Of a DNA stretch of 64,000 bases, positions 52,500-61,500 are shown in pieces. Every line of letters begins with the position of its first letter. Position 1 is the first letter of the stretch. The position numbers were made by a program, and so were the translations under genes. The notes beneath the pieces were generated by a model. That model saw only the letters and a program-made list of their open reading frames with translations, ran no database searches and was not told the DNA's origin. Origin of the DNA: Novosphingobium sp. UBA6272 (lineage in GTDB: Bacteria > Pseudomonadota > Alphaproteobacteria > Sphingomonadales > Sphingomonadaceae); contig NZ_DJUW01000003.1 of the NCBI RefSeq assembly GCF_002440635.1, positions 1 to 64,000 on the forward strand, in the 5' to 3' direction.

Positions 52500-53048
52500 A
52501 TGACGGAAAACGAATTTCCTCGTTGGCAGACAGATTTCGCAAGTTTCGAAGAGAGTTATCTCAGGCACTACGTTGCACTTGCTGATACTAAAGCCGCCGC
52601 AGTCTTCGGCCTATCCTCTGCGATTTTCGCTTACATGCTTTCCAATCAGAAGTTTTTAGATTTAATTACAGCAGATTGGACGTCAGAAAGGTCCATCGTT
52701 GGAAGCATTGCGATTGCGGGCTTGGTTCTCACTGCTTTCCATTCAATTTGGGTCGTTATGCCGAGACTCCCAAAAGGTGCAGAGGGAATAATATTTTTCG
52801 GGGCGGTAAAAAATCTCCCGAGCGGACTCGCATACCGACAGAAGGTTGCTGAATGCTCTGAAAGTCAGCTTACTGCAGCAAGATTGGATCATTGTTACAC
52901 GTTGGCGCAAATTTGCTGGTCTAAATATGTTGTGTTAAGACGCGCTATCTGGATTGGATTATCGTCTGTCATTCTACTGGTTTTCATATCGCCATCTATT
53001 GCCTCAGCGGATGTCGTATCTAAGAATCCCAAGAGTTGTCGATCTTAG
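52500..53048 (+). CDS. Pycsar-type transmembrane effector
   Basis: 182 residues from ATG 52500, with AGGA 6 bases upstream; 17 bases after the second cyclase. LADTKAAAVFGLSSAIFAYM (~28-47) holds the DTKA motif and the first transmembrane helix. Further helices lie at ~68-86 (SIAIAGLVLTAFHSIWVV) and ~149-166. GIIFFGAVKNLPSGLAYRQK matches the conserved FFG loop of the family. Such proteins are proposed to bind a cyclic nucleotide and damage the inner membrane, aborting infection. Family recognised by motif layout from memory. Confidence 0.78.
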   Translation: MTENEFPRWQTDFASFEESYLRHYVALADTKAAAVFGLSSAIFAYMLSNQKFLDLITADWTSERSIVGSIAIAGLVLTAFHSIWVVMPRLPKGAEGIIFFGAVKNLPSGLAYRQKVAECSESQLTAARLDHCYTLAQICWSKYVVLRRAIWIGLSSVILLVFISPSIASADVVSKNPKSCRS

Positions 53049-53125
53049 AACCTGTCAATTGCAACCCTGCTTCATCCCGTGTTTTCTAGCAGTGGTGCGG
53101 ATAGGGTCGCGAAGTTCTCCTAAAT

Positions 53126-53757
53126 TCACCCCTCCCGCACCTCCTCACTCCCACCATCCTTCCCCTTCCTCTTCCCCCGCCGCGCCAGCTTCGCCGCATG
53201 GTGCGCGTGCTCCGTTTGCTCCTCCGCGACCGTCCCCAGCGTCTCGGCGCGGTAATTCTCGTCGGCCACGCCGCCCAGCGGGTGGCTTTCGCCTTCGGCC
53301 CAGAGCGAGCCGGTCCAGTCCTTGGGCAGGCGGAGCAGCTGGTGGCGGGCGCGGCGTTGGCGGTCGATGTCCTTGGCTTGCTCGAACAGGTCGTACAGGC
53401 GGCGGGTGCGGGGGCTCATCTTGGCGAGCCAGCTCTTGTGGATCCGCTCGATCCGGTCGTTGAGCGCCTCGGCCGTGGCCTGGGGATCGTGGCGCTCGGC
53501 CGCGCGTTCGGCTTCCCATTCCTTGCGCCACTGCTTCTTGAGGCGGCTGAGTTCGGTCGCCTTGAGCGGATCGCCGACCGTGTTCTGGCGGACGAGGACG
53601 CGGCCATCGGCGCTGAACCGGGTGGGGGCCCCTTCGACAAGCTCAGGGTGAGCGGAGGTAGCGCACCCTCCGATCGTCCTGAGCTTGCCGAAGGACGGCC
53701 TTGACGCTGCCGGTATCGGCCAGCGCCTCGTTGAACTGGCGCCGGCGCGCCTCGGTC
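53126..53757 (-). pseudogene. Broken DNA-binding-like gene interrupted by a REP-type repeat
   Basis: On the reverse strand one frame begins TTG at ~53757 with TEARRRQFNEALADTGSVKA, a helix-turn-helix-like segment, and runs into AVLRQAQDDR of the repeat and a stop near 53,640. A second frame continues from TRFSADGRVLVRQ to a stop at 53126, including ELSRLKKQWRKEWEAERA, SPRTRRLYDLFEQAKDIDRQ and a basic tail. The two parts look like one former gene of ~200 residues split by ~70 bases of repeat DNA. It resembles HTH-containing proteins of phage-terminase style, with low confidence. Confidence 0.6.
53631..53699. repeat. REP-type repeat pair inside the broken gene
   Basis: CCTTCGACAAGCTCAGGGTG at 53631 and CGTCCTGAGCTTGCCGAAGG at ~53675 form an inverted pair. 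It is the same family as at 36,030-36,115 and in aroA. It separates the two reading frames of the pseudogene. Confidence 0.75.
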
Positions 53758-53805
53758 AAGCCATCATGGCGGCTGGTCTGACGGGGGACGGGGAGGGCGG
53801 CGCCC

Positions 53806-54951
53806 TCAGGCCGCGGCGACCTTGTCGTCCGGCGCTTCGGCCAGATTGGCGAAGCTGACCGCGCGGTTGCGGCCGGTCTGCTTGGCTTCGTAGAGCGCGC
53901 GGTCGGCGCGGCGGTAAAGCTCGCGCCAGGCGGGTTCGTCGGCGACCGGGCCGTCGGCCAGCCCGATCGAGATCGTCACCTGCGCGGCGTGCGGCATCGC
54001 GGCGGTGCGCAGATCGTGGAGCAGCACGAGCGCGAGCGCTTCGGGCAGGTCCTGGGCCATGCCGATGATCGCGAACTCCTCGCCCCCGATCCGCGCGACC
54101 GAGCCGAGCAGGTCAGCCTTGATCGCAAGCCGGGTGGCGACCTCGCGCAGCACCTCGTCGCCCTGGTCGTGGCCGTGGGCGTCGTTGATCGCCTTGAAGT
54201 GGTCGATATCGATCAGCAGCAGCCGGATCGGGCCCTGCGCGCCCAGCTCGGTCGCGGTGTCGAGCAGCGCGCGGCGGTTGAGCAGGCCGGTCAGCGGGTC
54301 GGTGATTGCCAGGTTGCGGCTCTGGCGCTGCAGGCTGAGCAGGCGGATCACATTGGTCTGCTGCTTGTGGATCATGTGCAGCTGGAACAGCGCCGCGACC
54401 AGCAGGCTGACCCCGACCGCGAGGTCCATCCGCTGGCCCGAGGTGAACAGCAGCGCCGCCATCGGCACGAGGTTGATCACCAGGTTGAGGATCGCGCCGA
54501 GCCGCGCGCTGGCGACGCAATAGGCGGTGCTGAAGGCGCCCAATGCTATGATCATCGGGTAATAGATCCGCTCGTCCGGCGGCGCGCCGAGCCACGAATA
54601 GACGCACCAGGCCGAGCACATCGTCGCGATCAGGCTGGACGAGACCGTCGCCTGGCGCAGGAAGGCGCGGGCGCGGCGCGGGCTCACCGTCAGCCGCAGG
54701 TCACGGCGCAGGTTGAGGTAGCCGGCGAGGCAGAACAGCGCCATCGCCGCGGGAACGACAAAGCGCACCCACAGGCTCGCGTCGGGCGCGGCGGCCAGCG
54801 CGGCGCAGGGCGTGGTCAGCAGGAAGGCAAGGAACAGCAGCTTCGACTGTTCCTGCAGCTGCCCGGCGGACAGCAACAGGAACTCGTCCCGGATTTCCTC
54901 CGGAACATAGGGGTTGAGGAACCCCCGGATCGCTGCCCCCACCTTGGTCAC
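53806..54951 (-). CDS. Membrane diguanylate cyclase (GGEEF)
   Basis: 381 residues from GTG 54951. Six hydrophobic segments (~38-55, 62-78, 101-119, 127-145, 150-166 and 172-192) form a membrane sensor domain. The GGDEF domain follows: NLAITDPLTGLLNRRALLD, LLLIDIDHFKAINDAHGHDQ and VARIGGEEFAIIG with an active GGEEF. The RxxD inhibitory site upstream is not conserved. It would make c-di-GMP in response to an unknown signal. Confidence 0.92.
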   Translation of the reverse strand: MTKVGAAIRGFLNPYVPEEIRDEFLLLSAGQLQEQSKLLFLAFLLTTPCAALAAAPDASLWVRFVVPAAMALFCLAGYLNLRRDLRLTVSPRRARAFLRQATVSSSLIATMCSAWCVYSWLGAPPDERIYYPMIIALGAFSTAYCVASARLGAILNLVINLVPMAALLFTSGQRMDLAVGVSLLVAALFQLHMIHKQQTNVIRLLSLQRQSRNLAITDPLTGLLNRRALLDTATELGAQGPIRLLLIDIDHFKAINDAHGHDQGDEVLREVATRLAIKADLLGSVARIGGEEFAIIGMAQDLPEALALVLLHDLRTAAMPHAAQVTISIGLADGPVADEPAWRELYRRADRALYEAKQTGRNRAVSFANLAEAPDDKVAAA

Positions 54952-55110
54952 GGCAACAGGGCTAGGGGCAAACCCTGAAACATCAGTTAAACCGCACGCG
55001 TATTTCAGCGTTCTATTTGATCAGTAAGTAAAAATGCGGAAGACTTGTAATTGTTAAAAATGCGGCGATAGTCGTCATGCTGAATAGACGCGAATTTCGA
55101 AGGGCCCTTC

Positions 55111-57057
55111 ATGCCGCATACCGCACCCGCTAATCCCAGCCTGCCGCAGAACGACACTCCCGAGCAGCAGGCCGCGCGTGCCATCCAGCTCGACCTGACC
55201 CGGCTCGACTACCAATGGGGCACGGTCGGCACCTTGCCCGACGTGCCGGTGGTCCAGGGCCTGCCCGGATCCGAAACCCCGACGCTGAGCTGGTGGGTGA
55301 TGCTGGCCGGGATCCTGGTCAAGCTGGTCGAGAACCACATCGCCGTCCAGCTGGAAGCCCTGGCCCGCGATCCGCTGGTCGAGGCGGGGGAGATCGCCGT
55401 GAACCAGGCCCTGGTGGCCGAGATCAAGGCCGAGGTCACCGCGATCCAGGCCAAGATCGCCCACAATACAAGCGGCGGGACCTTCTGGACGCGGCTGGTC
55501 GAGGACGTCGAGATGGAAGTGCTCTCGCTGGGCGAAGAAGCGCTGGCGGCGCGGTTCGAGAACCATTCGCGCAAGCTCTGCGCCGCGCTCGAACTGGGCG
55601 TGGCGAGCGAGGCGGACCTCGGCTCCGGCTTTCCCCGCAGCCTTGAGGCTTACCGCGACCTGTTCCGCGAGATTCCGCTGCCGGGGATCGCCTGGTGCTT
55701 TCAGGACGATGCCGAATTCGCCCGGCTGCGGGTCGCTGGTCCCAATCCGATGCTGCTGGCGAGGGTGGTCGACGCGTTGCCGGCCAAGTTCCCGCTCAAC
55801 GCGGCGGCTTATGCCGCGATCGTCGCCGGGGATAGCCTGAGCGATGCCCTGGCCGACGGGCGGCTCTACCTGCTCGACTACGCGGCGCTGTCGGTGCTGA
55901 TCCCCGGATCGACCGACGGGCAGGCCAAGTTCGTCTATTGCCCGATCGCGCTGTTCGCGGTGCCGCCGGGCGGGTCCAGCCTGGTCCCGGTCGCGATCCA
56001 GTGCGGGCAGGACCCGGCTGAGCACCCGCTCTTCACTCCTTCGGTCCGCAGCGACGAGCAATGGGGCTGGGATATCGCCAAGCTGATCGTCCAGGTCGCC
56101 GACGGCAACTGGCACGAGCTGTTCGCGCACCTTGCCCACACCCATCTGGTGATCGAGGCGGTCGCCGTCTCGACCCGCCGCCACCTTGCCGAAGTCCACC
56201 CGCTGTGCGCGCTGCTGGTGCCGCATTTCGAAGGCACGCTGTTCATCAACTACGAAGCCGCGACCAGCCTGATCACCGCCGGCGGGCCGATCGACCGGAT
56301 CTTTGGCGGGACGATCGCTTCCAGCCAGCAGATGGCTGCCGATGCGCGGGCTACGTTCGATTTCACCCGCGCGATGCTGCCCAATGATCTCAAGGCGCGC
56401 GGGGTTGGCGATGCGAGCAAGCTGCCCGACTATCCCTATCGCGACGATGCCCTGCTGGTCTGGCAGGCGATCCACGAATGGGTCCAGGGCTATGTCGGGC
56501 TGTACTATTCCGGCGACAATGCGGTGACCGGCGACAGCGAGCTGCAGGCCTGGGCCGCGACGATTGTCGGGGAAGGGCAGGTCAAGGGCTTCGGCCCGAT
56601 CGAGACCGTGCATCAGCTGATCGACAGCTGCACGATGATCCTGTTCACCGCCAGCGCCCAGCACGCCGCAGTCAACTTTCCGCAGGCGACGATCATGGAG
56701 TTCGCCCCGGCGGTGACCGGGGCCGGCTGGCAGGCCGAGCCGCTGGAGCGCCATGGCCACGACCGGCAGGAATGGCTGAGCTACATGCCGCCCACCGATC
56801 TGGCGCTGAAACAGCTTGAAGTGCTCTACCTGCTTGGATCGATCCATTATCGCCCGCTCGGCACCTATCTCAGCCGCGACTATCCCTTTCCGGCGTGGTT
56901 CACCGATCCTCGGGTGACTGGCAGCGAAGGTCCGCTGACGCACTTTCAGGAGGCGCTGTTCAAGGTCGAACAGCGGATCGCGGCGCGCAACGGAGCGCGC
57001 CGCGCGAGCTATCCCTACCTGCTGCCAAGCCAGATCCCGACCAGCATCAACATCTGA
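55111..57057 (+). CDS. Bacterial lipoxygenase
   Basis: 648 residues. It adds dioxygen to polyunsaturated fatty acids. The iron site is complete: HELFAHLAHTHLVIEAVAV supplies His340 and His345, followed by RRHLAEVHPL. TASAQHAAVNFPQ gives His518 and Asn522. The chain ends in Ile648 (TSINI), whose carboxylate is the last ligand. There is no signal peptide and no N-terminal PLAT/beta-barrel domain. Polyunsaturated fatty acids are rare in such bacteria, so substrates may come from eukaryotes. Strong match to family layout. Confidence 0.92.
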   Translation: MPHTAPANPSLPQNDTPEQQAARAIQLDLTRLDYQWGTVGTLPDVPVVQGLPGSETPTLSWWVMLAGILVKLVENHIAVQLEALARDPLVEAGEIAVNQALVAEIKAEVTAIQAKIAHNTSGGTFWTRLVEDVEMEVLSLGEEALAARFENHSRKLCAALELGVASEADLGSGFPRSLEAYRDLFREIPLPGIAWCFQDDAEFARLRVAGPNPMLLARVVDALPAKFPLNAAAYAAIVAGDSLSDALADGRLYLLDYAALSVLIPGSTDGQAKFVYCPIALFAVPPGGSSLVPVAIQCGQDPAEHPLFTPSVRSDEQWGWDIAKLIVQVADGNWHELFAHLAHTHLVIEAVAVSTRRHLAEVHPLCALLVPHFEGTLFINYEAATSLITAGGPIDRIFGGTIASSQQMAADARATFDFTRAMLPNDLKARGVGDASKLPDYPYRDDALLVWQAIHEWVQGYVGLYYSGDNAVTGDSELQAWAATIVGEGQVKGFGPIETVHQLIDSCTMILFTASAQHAAVNFPQATIMEFAPAVTGAGWQAEPLERHGHDRQEWLSYMPPTDLALKQLEVLYLLGSIHYRPLGTYLSRDYPFPAWFTDPRVTGSEGPLTHFQEALFKVEQRIAARNGARRASYPYLLPSQIPTSINI

Positions 57058-57069
57058 AGCCGAAACGAA

Positions 57070-57110
57070 AAGGCCCCCGTCCACCGGCTAACCGGGCGGA
57101 CAGGGGCCTT
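57070..57110. terminator. Bidirectional hairpin terminator between convergent genes
   Basis: AAGGCCCCCGTCC pairs with GGCGGACAGGGGCCTT around ACCGGCTAACCG, preceded by AAAA and followed by a weaker T/C run. It would serve the lipoxygenase gene (forward) and the exported-protein gene (reverse). Confidence 0.75.
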
Positions 57111-57132
57111 GTCACACCTTTGGGCGGGGCGA

Positions 57133-57846
57133 TCAGTCCATCCGTTCCTTCTGGCAATCTTCCAGCCTCTTTTCGCGCTTCTTGGGATTGCTTTCGGCAC
57201 CGGCGGTCGCCTTGCACTGACCATAGGGGGTCTTGGCTTCGGCAGCGGCCAGCGCGGCCTTATCGTCGAATTCGGCCAAGAGCTCGCCGTCGGCGGTGAA
57301 AGGGGTTTCCTGAGCCAGCTGCGACATCAGTTCGCGGCCCTGCGGCAGGCGTGCCCGCTTGCCGGTGATGAAGCCGGCAAAGATCCCGATCGCGATCACG
57401 CCAACGCCGGTCGCCACCGTGTTGCCTTCGCCTTCCTGGCGGAAGCTGCCCTTGACCGGGACAGCGCGCCCGCCAAGGTCGATATGCGTCAGGTCGAATT
57501 CCAGCTTGCCCGACTTGCCGAATGCGCCCTTGCCGGTGCGCCAGGTAATCACGGCACTGGCCGGGGTGCCGCGCGGGATCACCACGGTCGAGCCGACCGA
57601 AACGTCATTCAGCACGGTCAGCTTGAATGTATTGCCGGCCCTGTGAGTGCTGCTGCTGACTTCTTCGGCCACGGCCAAAGTAATCGGCGTTCCGGCCGCC
57701 AGCGAGAGGTTCTGCGGTGCTGCGGCAGGGGCCGGCACTTCAACCACGGCGGGCTGGGTTGCGGCGGCAGGCGCGGCGGCATCCTGCGCGGACACGGACG
57801 AAGATACGAGCGCGACCGCAGCCACGCCCAAGGCAAACTTCTTCAT
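57133..57846 (-). CDS. Exported protein, function unknown
   Basis: 237 residues from ATG 57846. MKKFALGVAAVALVSSSVSA is a signal peptide, then an Ala/Pro-rich linker (AAPAAATQPAVVEVPAPAAA) and a folded part with TPITLAVAEEVSSSTHRAGN, FKLTVLNDVSVGSTVVIPRG and a glycine-rich hydrophobic stretch (GVGVIAIGIFAGFITGKRA). The C-terminus is charged (NPKKREKRLEDCQKERMD). It resembles periplasmic proteins with a TrbI/conjugation-like beta domain by feel only. Role unknown. Confidence 0.7.
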   Translation of the reverse strand: MKKFALGVAAVALVSSSVSAQDAAAPAAATQPAVVEVPAPAAAPQNLSLAAGTPITLAVAEEVSSSTHRAGNTFKLTVLNDVSVGSTVVIPRGTPASAVITWRTGKGAFGKSGKLEFDLTHIDLGGRAVPVKGSFRQEGEGNTVATGVGVIAIGIFAGFITGKRARLPQGRELMSQLAQETPFTADGELLAEFDDKAALAAAEAKTPYGQCKATAGAESNPKKREKRLEDCQKERMD

Positions 57847-58308
57847 GAAACCCCCTCTCGGAATGGCCAACTGCAGGCTGGCCTGCGCTTTGCATATCGA
57901 ACGATCGCAAGTTGCACAATATGCGGGATTTTTGAGTGAAGGCTGGATCTGTGTCTGCTGCGCGGAACGAACTGCAGGCGCTGATTTTCACAAAATTCCA
58001 AGTTCAGTTCGCGTGGATTGCTGTTGCAGTTTGCCAACCGCGAGACCGGATCATCCCAGCGGGCTTGGCTTGGAGGTCAACGAATGTCGCATTTGCGAAA
58101 CGGGCGGCTGACCTGCCGTCCAGGACTATGAAGCTACGGATCGATACTGATCCAAAATGGCTGAATTCCGCCTGTTTCATCGGATGGCTCGCCGTCACTG
58201 CAGAAAAAAGAATATTCCACAATAACAGAGTATTGACTTGCGGCATCCGCTGCTTCACCATTTCCGAGTCGCAAGCATTACATTTGAACTCTTCGGGAGT
58301 ATCGTGCC
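57847..58308. other. Gene-free, AT-richer stretch upstream of the RHS region
   Basis: About 460 bases. Open frames cross it on both strands but show no credible protein, start signal or conserved motif. It should contain promoters for the divergent exported-protein gene and the YD-repeat gene. TTGACT at 58233 could be a -35 element but has no convincing -10 partner. Confidence 0.5.
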
Positions 58309-58536
58309 TTGAGGTCAGCCCTTTTGGCGGCGGGTGCCGTCGCTTGTCTGATGCCTGCAGTATTGCACGCTGCAGAGACAGTAACCTACACCTATGACGC
58401 CAAGGGGCGGCTGGTAAAGGTCGTCCGGTCGGGGACCGTCAACAATGGCGTGCAGACAACCTATACGCACGACAAGGCGGACAATCGCAAGAACACGACG
58501 ACGACCGGATCGCCGAACAGCAGCCCGCCGCCGTAA
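58309..58536 (+). CDS. Small exported YD-repeat protein
   Basis: 75 residues from a TTG start with GGGAG 9 bases upstream. RSALLAAGAVACLMPAVLHA is a signal peptide, then TVTYTYDAKGRLVKVVRSG is a YD repeat (YDxxGRL) and TTYTHDKADNRKNTTTTG a second half-repeat. It lies 55 bases before the large RHS gene and looks like a stand-alone single-repeat unit, either a partner or a displaced 5' fragment. Confidence 0.65.
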   Translation: MRSALLAAGAVACLMPAVLHAAETVTYTYDAKGRLVKVVRSGTVNNGVQTTYTHDKADNRKNTTTTGSPNSSPPP

Positions 58537-58590
58537 ACCGGCGGCAGTGCTCGCCAGCCAAAACTACCGCTCTAATCAACGGACCCCACA

Positions 58591-61500
58591 ATGACCGGAA
58601 CCCTTTCACGCGCCCGCGCGGTGCGCCGTGCCCTGCTGTGCCTTTCGACCGTGCTGGCGACCGGGATAGCCTTGCCTGCTTTCGCTCAAAGCGCAGATCC
58701 GCCAGTGCGCGAGGCTGTCGATGAGCGGGGGGTTAACCTCGCGACTGGGGCGGTGACGGTGCCGCGTCATACCTTGACGGTCGGGAGCGGAAATTCTGCA
58801 CTGTCGGCCGGCGTAGATGTCCGTACGTACAGCCAAGTTCACACCTGGAAGCTTGCCATCAAGTCGAATGGAGCCAGCCAGGTCTTGGTGATAGTCGGCA
58901 AGCGATCCTTGGCCTTTAACATCAGCGGATCGACTTACACCAACGTCCAGCAGACCGGTGAAACACTGTCGGGAAGTGGAACGACCTACACCTTCACCGA
59001 TCGAGATGGATCGATCATTCAGTTTGACCGGTCGCAAGTAGATCCAATTGCTGACGATATCAACTATGGCACCAAGGGCTATCTGGCCCTGGGGAATTCG
59101 ATCACCTACGCAAATGGTGAAATTATCTCTCTGAAATACAAGTACTATAGTGGAGATGCAATGCTGGGGTGGACCAGCTTTGTCCGGCTGCAGGGCCTTT
59201 CATCGTCAAATGGCTATGTCGCCAAGTTCAAGTACGAGACCCAGGCTGCAAACAGCGCTGGTTTCCGCAACATCACCGGGTTGCAGATGGTCAATACAGC
59301 CGTCGATTACTGCAATCCTGCAGAAGATACCTGCACAGGATTAACCCAAGCCTGGCCCGAGGTCACTCTGGCCACTGCAGGAGTCTGGGTGGGGAACGGC
59401 TATGACTACGCGGTGACCGCAACCGACAACATGAACCGGACTACGACATACAAGTATCCGCAAGCCAAAACAAACAAGTTCGGCTCGCTCCGTCTGCCGG
59501 GGCAAACGAGCGACAACTACATCGTCACCTACGGCACCGATGGCCGCGTTTCGGGGGTCACGATCGATGGGCTGACCTGGCAGTATGCCTGGTCCTACGC
59601 GGCTCCGAACATGACGACCACGATCACCAAGCCGGGCGGCGCACAGGTTGTCTATGTGACGGATACCACCAAGCAGCGAGTCACAAGCGTCAAGGACGAA
59701 CTCAATCGGACCACGCTCTACGGATCCGATAGCGCCGCCCGGATCAATTCGATCACCTATCCCGAGGGCAACAATCTGGTTGTGACTTACGATGCGCGCG
59801 GGAACGTGATCCAGCAGACCTGGAACCCCAAACCGGGCACGGGCGAGGCGGCCATCACGGTAACCGCAAACTACGACGCGAGCTGCCTGGTGGCGGTGAA
59901 GTGCAACAAGCCCAACTGGACCCGCGATGCGCTGAATAACCAGACTGACTATGTCTATGACCCGGTTCACGGCGGAGTGGTGACGGTGACCGCGCCGGCC
60001 GACAGCGCCGGTGTCCGCCCGCAGACCCGGGTGACCTATTCGACCAGACAGGCCTATTTCAAGAACGCCGCCGGATCGATCGGTGCATCCGGTCAAAGCA
60101 CCTATTTGCCGACTGCAATCTCACAATGTCTGAGCGGGGCCAGCTGCGCCGGGACGGCGAACGAGCGCAAGACCACGATTGACTATGGGCCGCAGGTTGC
60201 GGGAACGGCGAACAACCTGTTCCCGGTCAGCCAGACAGTCGCGGCGGGCGACAATTCGGTCAGCCTGACGACCAGCCAGACCTTCGATGTCCTTGGCAAT
60301 GTCAAATCGATCGACGGCCCCTTGCCTGGCACGCAGGACCGCGTGACGATGCATTACGATGCCTTGGGCCGTCAGGTCGGCAAAGTGGGTCCCGACCCCG
60401 ATGGCGTCGCCGGGGCGGGGCAGCCGCCGGTTGCCCAGCGCACCACCTATAACACCGCCGGGCAGTTGACGAAGGTTGAAACCGGGAACGTCGCCGATCA
60501 AACGGATGCGGCCTTTGCCGCCTTCACCCCGATCGCGGAATCCGTGACCACCTATGATGCAAACGGCCGGCCAATCCGGGCCGAGAACAAGGTAGGCGGG
60601 ACCACCTATGCCGTGGTTCAGCAGAATTACGATGCCCAGGGCCGTCCCGATTGCGTGGCCGTGCGGATGGATTCGGCGGTCTGGAATAGCCAGACCGATG
60701 CCTGCCTGCCGCAGACCACTGGTCCGGATGGGCCGGACCGGATCAGCAAGACCGCCTACAACGCCGCCGATGAGGTTACGGGCGTAACCACCGCGCTCGG
60801 GACCAGTGCTGTGGCGACCGAAACGACCAGCTATACCGCCAATGGCCAGGTCCAGAACGTCAAGGACGGCGAGGGCAATCTGACCACCTATGAATACGAT
60901 GGGCATGACCGGTTGAAGAAGACCCGTTTCCCGGTCGTTGCGCAGGGAGCCAATGCCAGTTCGACCACGGACTATGAGGAACTGACCTACAACGCCAATT
61001 CCGCTGTAACCGTGAAGCGGCTGCGCGATGGCAGCACGATCGCCAACAGCTATGACAACCTGGGCCGGCTGACCGCCTACACCCCGTCGGGCGAGGCGCA
61101 GCAGACGCTGCAGTACAACCTGGTCGGCGACCTGACCTTGTTACAGACTGTCGGAGGCACCGGTTCGGTAAGCCGTACCGTCAACGCGGTGGGCCAGCTC
61201 AAGAGCGAGAGCCAGCCATTCGGTTCGGCCAGCTACAACTACGATGCCGGCGGGCGAATGTCGCGGCTGACCTGGGCTGACGGGTTCTTTGTCGACTATG
61301 TCTATGACAATGCCGGCAACGTCACCCAGATCCGCGAAAACGGAGCGCTGTCGGGGCTGGGCCTGCTGGCCAGCTATGAGTATGACAATCTGGGCCAGCG
61401 CACCAAGGTCACCCGCGGCAATGGCACGGTGACCAATTACACTTTCGATCCGGCCAGGCGGCTGGCTTCGATCGAGCAGAATTTGGCCGGAACGGCCGAT

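Noticed and set aside
53806..54951. Whether the nearby GGEEF protein belongs to the cyclase defence island
   Set aside because: It is on the opposite strand, GC-rich like the core genome, and beyond the pseudogene; it looks like an ordinary diguanylate cyclase.
55075..57084. 669-codon reverse-strand frame over the lipoxygenase gene
   Set aside because: No domains, biased antisense composition; the forward protein has all lipoxygenase ligands.
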